DNA of 17,829 bases from Oscillospiraceae bacterium (GTDB lineage: Bacteria; Bacillota; Clostridia; Oscillospirales; Acutalibacteraceae). Shown piece after piece: positions 14,392 to 17,829 of this stretch. Position 1 is the first letter of the stretch. Every line of letters begins with the position of its first letter. The stretch lies in assembly GCA_902761265.1 (NCBI GenBank), contig CACWJV010000015.1, positions 1 to 17,829 of the forward strand, read 5' to 3'. Position numbers and translations under genes: made by a program. A model generated the notes under the pieces. It searched no databases. It was not told where the DNA came from and was given only the letters and a program-made list of their open reading frames with translations.

Positions 14392-16133
14392 TGCAGCGCC
14401 TCCTTTGAAAGCTGAGACTCCACGATCTCGCGATAGATCGGGCAGGTCTGCACCAGCTCGGCGTGCTTACCCTGGCCCACGATCCTGCCGTTGTCGAGCA
14501 CGATGATCTTGTCCGCGTCGAGAATCGTACCCACGCGCTGCGCCACAATCAGCACCGTGGCGTCGATCTGTTCGTGCAGCGCGGCACGCAGACGGGCGTC
14601 GGTGATGAAATCGAGCGCGGAAAACGAATCGTCAAAGATATACAGATCGGCGTCGCGCACCAGCGCACGCGCGATGGAAAGACGCTGTTTCTGGCCGCCG
14701 GACAGGTTTGTCACGTTCTGGCTGACAAAGCTTTGCAAGCCCTTTGGCAGCTCGTCAATGAATTCGCGTGATTGCGAAATATCCACCGCACGGTTCAGCT
14801 GTTCTTCCGTAGCGTTTTCGTCGCCGTAGCGCAGGTTGTCTTCGATCGTGCCGGAAAACAAATTGGAGCGCTGCGGCACAAAACCGATGCACCGGTGCAG
14901 ATCCTCCTGCCGCAGATTGCGCACATCCACGCCGCCGAACAGCACCTGCCCTTCGGTAGCGTCATAAAAGCGCGGGATCAAATTGATCAGCGAGGATTTG
15001 CCGCTGCCCGTGCCGCCGATGATCGCCGTCGTCTTGCCCTTTTCGGCGGTAAATGTGATATCCGACAACACCTTTTGCGCCGCGTTGTGGTAGGAAAAGC
15101 CGACGTGGCGGAATTCCACCTCGCCGCGCTTATGCTCGTCAATCGGCTGCGGCTGTTCCGGATCGCGGATCGCAGGTTCAATGTCGAGCACCTGCACGAT
15201 ACGTTTGGCGGAAATATTGGCGCGCGGTACGATCACGAACATCGCCGCCGCCATAGACAGGGAGAAGATAATCATGATCATATAGACCACAAACGCCTGC
15301 AGATCGCCCACCGTGTTCATAATCTTTTGCGGATCGGTCAGCGCGTCGATATTTTTCGTCGCGATATAGATCAGCGCGTCGAGCGCGAGAATACCGAGCA
15401 CCGTTGCGATCGGCAGTAAAATCGCCAGCATACGCTGGAGCTTGAGCACCAGCGCCGACAACGCTTCGCTGCGCGATTCAAAGCGGGCGTCTTCAAACGG
15501 CTCTTTGTTGAAGGCACGAATCACACGGATGCCGGTCAGCTTTTCGCGCAATGTGCGGTTCAGTTCATCCACCATTTTTTGGCGTTTGCGGAACATCGGC
15601 ACCACAATTTTGACCGCGAGAAACGCAACCAGCGCGATCAGCGGCACCACAGAAAAGATAATCAGTGCAAGCTTGGCGTTGAGAAAAAACGCCATAATCG
15701 TGCCGCCCACCAGCATGATGGGTGCGGAAATAATCATGCGCATGGATTGCAGTACAAAGTCCTGCATCACCTTCACGTCATTGGTGCAGCGCGTAATCAG
15801 CGACGGCGTGCCGATGGTGTCGATATCGCTTTGCGAGAGCGTTTCCACTTTGAGAAACAATTTTTCGCGCAGGATACGGCTGAAAGATGTAGCAGTACGG
15901 CTCGAATAAAACGAACTGAAAGAGGAAATCACCACGCCGACAATAGACACCGCGATCATCAGCAGTCCGACCCGTTTGATATAAGCCATATCCGCGTTTT
16001 TGATTCCGTTGTTGATAATCATACTCATCAGCAGCGGCAACACCAGTGTCATCAACTGCCCGAGCACTATAAAGATCATGGAAAGCCCGACGTCCTTCCG
16101 GATCGGTTTGAGGTAACGCAAAACCTTGACCAA
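14388..16133 (-). CDS. ABC exporter half-transporter with degenerate ATP site (subunit A)
   Basis: The 581-aa partner has the same design: six membrane helices (about 15-300) and an ATPase domain (about 335-575). Walker A GGTGSGKSS is at 373-381 and the signature LSGGQ at 477-481. Walker B reads LYIFDDSFSALD, with Asp502 where the catalytic Glu should be, and the switch histidine is replaced by Gln532 in VAQRVGT. Its Walker sites therefore form the non-hydrolysing site of the heterodimer, and its intact signature completes the active site of subunit B. The start is the TTG at 16133, with GGAGG (16147-16143) nine bases upstream. The longer GTG reading from 16175 would begin before the expected transcription start. 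The first segment, LVKVLRYLKPIRKDV, is the usual elbow helix of this family. Confidence 0.95.
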   Translation of the reverse strand: MVKVLRYLKPIRKDVGLSMIFIVLGQLMTLVLPLLMSMIINNGIKNADMAYIKRVGLLMIAVSIVGVVISSFSSFYSSRTATSFSRILREKLFLKVETLSQSDIDTIGTPSLITRCTNDVKVMQDFVLQSMRMIISAPIMLVGGTIMAFFLNAKLALIIFSVVPLIALVAFLAVKIVVPMFRKRQKMVDELNRTLREKLTGIRVIRAFNKEPFEDARFESRSEALSALVLKLQRMLAILLPIATVLGILALDALIYIATKNIDALTDPQKIMNTVGDLQAFVVYMIMIIFSLSMAAAMFVIVPRANISAKRIVQVLDIEPAIRDPEQPQPIDEHKRGEVEFRHVGFSYHNAAQKVLSDITFTAEKGKTTAIIGGTGSGKSSLINLIPRFYDATEGQVLFGGVDVRNLRQEDLHRCIGFVPQRSNLFSGTIEDNLRYGDENATEEQLNRAVDISQSREFIDELPKGLQSFVSQNVTNLSGGQKQRLSIARALVRDADLYIFDDSFSALDFITDARLRAALHEQIDATVLIVAQRVGTILDADKIIVLDNGRIVGQGKHAELVQTCPIYREIVESQLSKEALQ

Positions 16134-16175
16134 ATCAGACGACCTCCACTTTAGGCAAATTTTCACAGATATCAC

Positions 16176-16184
16176 ATTATATCA
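16176..16184 (-). promoter_or_regulatory. Extended -10 promoter of the ABC exporter operon
   Basis: The minus strand reads TGATATAAT (16184-16176), an extended -10 (TGn-TATAAT), with no good -35 at 17 bases. Transcription would start near 16169, which supports the TTG at 16133 as the real start of the first ABC gene. The rest of the 16185-16250 gap holds nothing I can name. Confidence 0.65.
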
Positions 16185-16250
16185 ATAGTTTGTGACGAAA
16201 GTGTGAATGAACCAGACAGGCAGAAAATTTAATAAATGACGTCCGCCACG

Positions 16251-16274
16251 AAAATGACCGGCAGAAAGCCGGTC
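16251..16274 (-). terminator. Terminator of the repeat-protein gene
   Basis: GACCGGC (16256-16262) and GCCGGTC (16268-16274) form a 7-pair GC-rich stem with an AGAAA loop. On the minus strand it is followed by ATTTTCG. It lies 11 bases after the stop of the repeat-protein gene. The short U-run makes it a moderate terminator. Confidence 0.75.
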
Positions 16275-16284
16275 TTGAAAAGAG

Positions 16285-17829
16285 TTATTGAAACAATGCA
16301 AGGATACGGTGGAAGAAGCCGACGATGGCGCCGAAGAAGCCGGTATGTACCTGATGGCAGTACGGACAACGGTTGGACCAAAGGTCTTTGTTGCACCCGT
16401 CGCAATAGCCGTTGCCGTTTTGATCCGTATGATCGAGCGCCTTGCCGTTCGTGAACGTGTGACTGTCGTTCTTTTCAACCGCGCCGCAGACGGTACAGCT
16501 ATAATAGTAGCTTGCCGGAGCTGTGCAGGTGGCTGCAGATTGCAGCGCATCGGCGCTGACGGTCTGCGCAGAATAATCGTGTTCGCCGGTCGGGGCGATC
16601 GCTGTATTCTCGTTGCGCTTCAGATGGCAAACGGCGCATTCCTCGTGCTTGAGGCCCGACTTTGCGCAGGTCGGATAATCATCCGTCATCCACGTCCAGC
16701 TATGCGCGATCGGGTCGCCGTTCGGGAACGTGCGGCTGTCGTTCTTTTCAACCGCGCCGCAAACCGCGCAGCTATAATAGTAGCTTGCCGGGGCCGTACA
16801 GGTGGCTGCAGATTGCAGCGCATCGGCGCTGACGGTCTGCGCCGAATAATCATGCTCGCCGGTCAGGTCGATCGCTGTGTTCTCGTTGCGCTTCAGATGG
16901 CAAACGGTGCACTCTTCGTGCTTGCTCCCCGGCTTTGCGCAGGTCGGGGCTTCGTCAGTCACCCACGTCCAGCTATGTGCGATCGGTTCGCCGTTCGTGA
17001 ACGTGCGGCTGTCGTTCTTTTCAACCGCGCCGCAGACGGTACAGCTATAATAGTAGCTTGCTGGGGCTGTGCAGGTGGCCGCAGATTGCAGCGCATCGGC
17101 GCTGACGGTCTGCGCCGAATAATCGTGTTCGCCGGTCGGATCGATCGCGGTGTTCTCGCTTCGCTTCAAATGGCAAACCGTGCATTCCTCGTGCTTGATC
17201 CCCGGCTTTGCGCAGGTCGGTGCTTTGTCAGTCACCCACGTCCAGCTATGGGCGATCGGACTGCCGTTCGGGAACGTGTGACTGTTGTCCTTCTCGATTG
17301 CTCCACAGACGGCACAGCTATAATAGTAGCTTGCCGGGGCTGTGCAGGTGGCTGCGGATTGCAGCGTATCGGCGCTGACGGTTTTCGCCGAATAATCGTG
17401 CTCGCCGGTCGGATCAATCACGGTGTTCTCGTTACGCTTCAAATGGCAAACGGTGCATTCCTCGTGCTTGCTGCCCGACTTTGCGCAGGTCGGATAATCG
17501 TCCGTCATCCACGTCCAGCTATGTGCGATCGGATCGCCACTCTGGAACGTGTGACTGTTGTCCTTCTCGATTGCTCCGCAGACCGCGCAGCTATAATAGT
17601 AGCTTGCCGGGTCTGTGCAGGTGGCTGCGGATTGCAGCGTATCGGCGCTGACGGTTTTCGCGGTGTAGCTGTGCTCGCCGGTCGGATCGATCGCGGTGTT
17701 CTCGTTGCGCTTCATATGGCAAACGGCACATTCCTCATGCTTGCTGCCCGACTTTGCGCAGGTCGGATAATCGTCCGTCATCCACGTCCAGCTATGCGCG
17801 ATCGGTTCGCCGTTCGTGAATATGTGTTC
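16285..17829 (-). CDS. Cysteine-rich tandem-repeat surface/secreted-type protein, N-terminus outside the window
   Basis: The frame is open to the right edge, so the true start and any signal peptide lie outside the window. The visible 514 residues hold part of one repeat, five full 91-residue repeats and a 48-residue C-terminal end. Each repeat carries two cysteine clusters, CAKSGSKHEECAVC (C-x9-C-x2-C) and CTAPASYYYSCAVCG (C-x9-C-x2-C), separated by TGEHDYSAQTVSADALQSA. They suggest zinc-ribbon-like or disulphide-linked small modules. The end reads DQNGNGYCDGCNK (Asp/Asn-rich, possibly calcium-binding) and CPYCHQVHTG, then the hydrophobic tail FFGAIVGFFHRILALFQ. I recall similar tails on secreted proteins of Clostridia, but not a defined function. 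A terminator follows. It is monocistronic as far as can be seen. Confidence 0.85.
   Translation of the reverse strand, partial: EHIFTNGEPIAHSWTWMTDDYPTCAKSGSKHEECAVCHMKRNENTAIDPTGEHSYTAKTVSADTLQSAATCTDPASYYYSCAVCGAIEKDNSHTFQSGDPIAHSWTWMTDDYPTCAKSGSKHEECTVCHLKRNENTVIDPTGEHDYSAKTVSADTLQSAATCTAPASYYYSCAVCGAIEKDNSHTFPNGSPIAHSWTWVTDKAPTCAKPGIKHEECTVCHLKRSENTAIDPTGEHDYSAQTVSADALQSAATCTAPASYYYSCTVCGAVEKNDSRTFTNGEPIAHSWTWVTDEAPTCAKPGSKHEECTVCHLKRNENTAIDLTGEHDYSAQTVSADALQSAATCTAPASYYYSCAVCGAVEKNDSRTFPNGDPIAHSWTWMTDDYPTCAKSGLKHEECAVCHLKRNENTAIAPTGEHDYSAQTVSADALQSAATCTAPASYYYSCTVCGAVEKNDSHTFTNGKALDHTDQNGNGYCDGCNKDLWSNRCPYCHQVHTGFFGAIVGFFHRILALFQ
16432..17796 (-). repeat. Five tandem 273-bp repeats (91 codons each)
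   Basis: Units lie at 17796-17524, 17523-17251, 17250-16978, 16977-16705 and 16704-16432, each starting at HSWTW. A further partial copy runs off at 17797-17829. The copies are nearly identical in DNA and protein. Variation falls in a few places: MTDDYP versus VTDEAP/VTDKAP, KSG versus KPG, AIEKDN versus AVEKND, and the residues before HSWTW. Unit 5 has a front half like units 1-2 and a back half like units 3-4, which points to exchange between copies. Confidence 0.95.

Noticed and set aside
16432..17796. CRISPR-like or non-coding satellite array
   Set aside because: The 273-bp units are exact multiples of three, keep one reading frame with conserved cysteines, and have no spacer structure.

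Overview
The window looks like chromosomal DNA from an anaerobic, GC-rich, Gram-positive Clostridia-type bacterium. An Oscillospirales/Ruminococcaceae-like host is my inference. The reasons are strong AGGAGG-type ribosome binding sites, several TTG starts, sigma-A promoters, a BlaI/M56 regulatory pair, rubrerythrin, a membrane-anchored Mur ligase, and a secreted cysteine-repeat protein. No RNA genes, insertion sequences, phage genes or CRISPR arrays were seen.

Layout. (1) 1-3386, minus strand: an autoregulated blaI-like repressor gene overlaps a gene for an M56 membrane metalloprotease. The M56 frame is broken near 1500, but about 500 further codons stay open in another frame and run off the left edge. 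(2) 3502-7514, plus strand: a tight operon of M16 peptidase, proB, proA and a membrane-anchored protein of unknown function. (3) 7515-8132, plus strand: two very small genes (58 and 47 aa). Each encodes an amphipathic peptide and has its own terminator, and both carry the same two upstream boxes at identical spacing. (4) 8146-11869, minus strand: alpha/beta hydrolase, murF-like ligase with an N-terminal membrane domain, and ddl with a Gly/Ala/Lys-rich insertion and a matching tail. (5) 11916-12452, plus strand: rubrerythrin, divergent from the hydrolase operon across a short region with a perfect dyad. (6) 12465-16184, minus strand: two overlapping genes for a heterodimeric ABC exporter with one degenerate ATP site. 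(7) 16251-17829, minus strand: the 3' part of a secreted-type protein made of 91-residue cysteine-rich tandem repeats with a short hydrophobic C-terminal tail. It is cut by the right edge.

How the parts fit. ProB and ProA carry out successive steps of proline synthesis. Ddl makes the D-Ala-D-Ala that MurF attaches to the peptidoglycan precursor, so the hydrolase-murF-ddl operon is a cell-wall unit. The ABC pair forms one transporter. The best candidates for something undescribed are the twin small-peptide genes, the GGAKGG modules in Ddl, and the 91-aa repeat protein.
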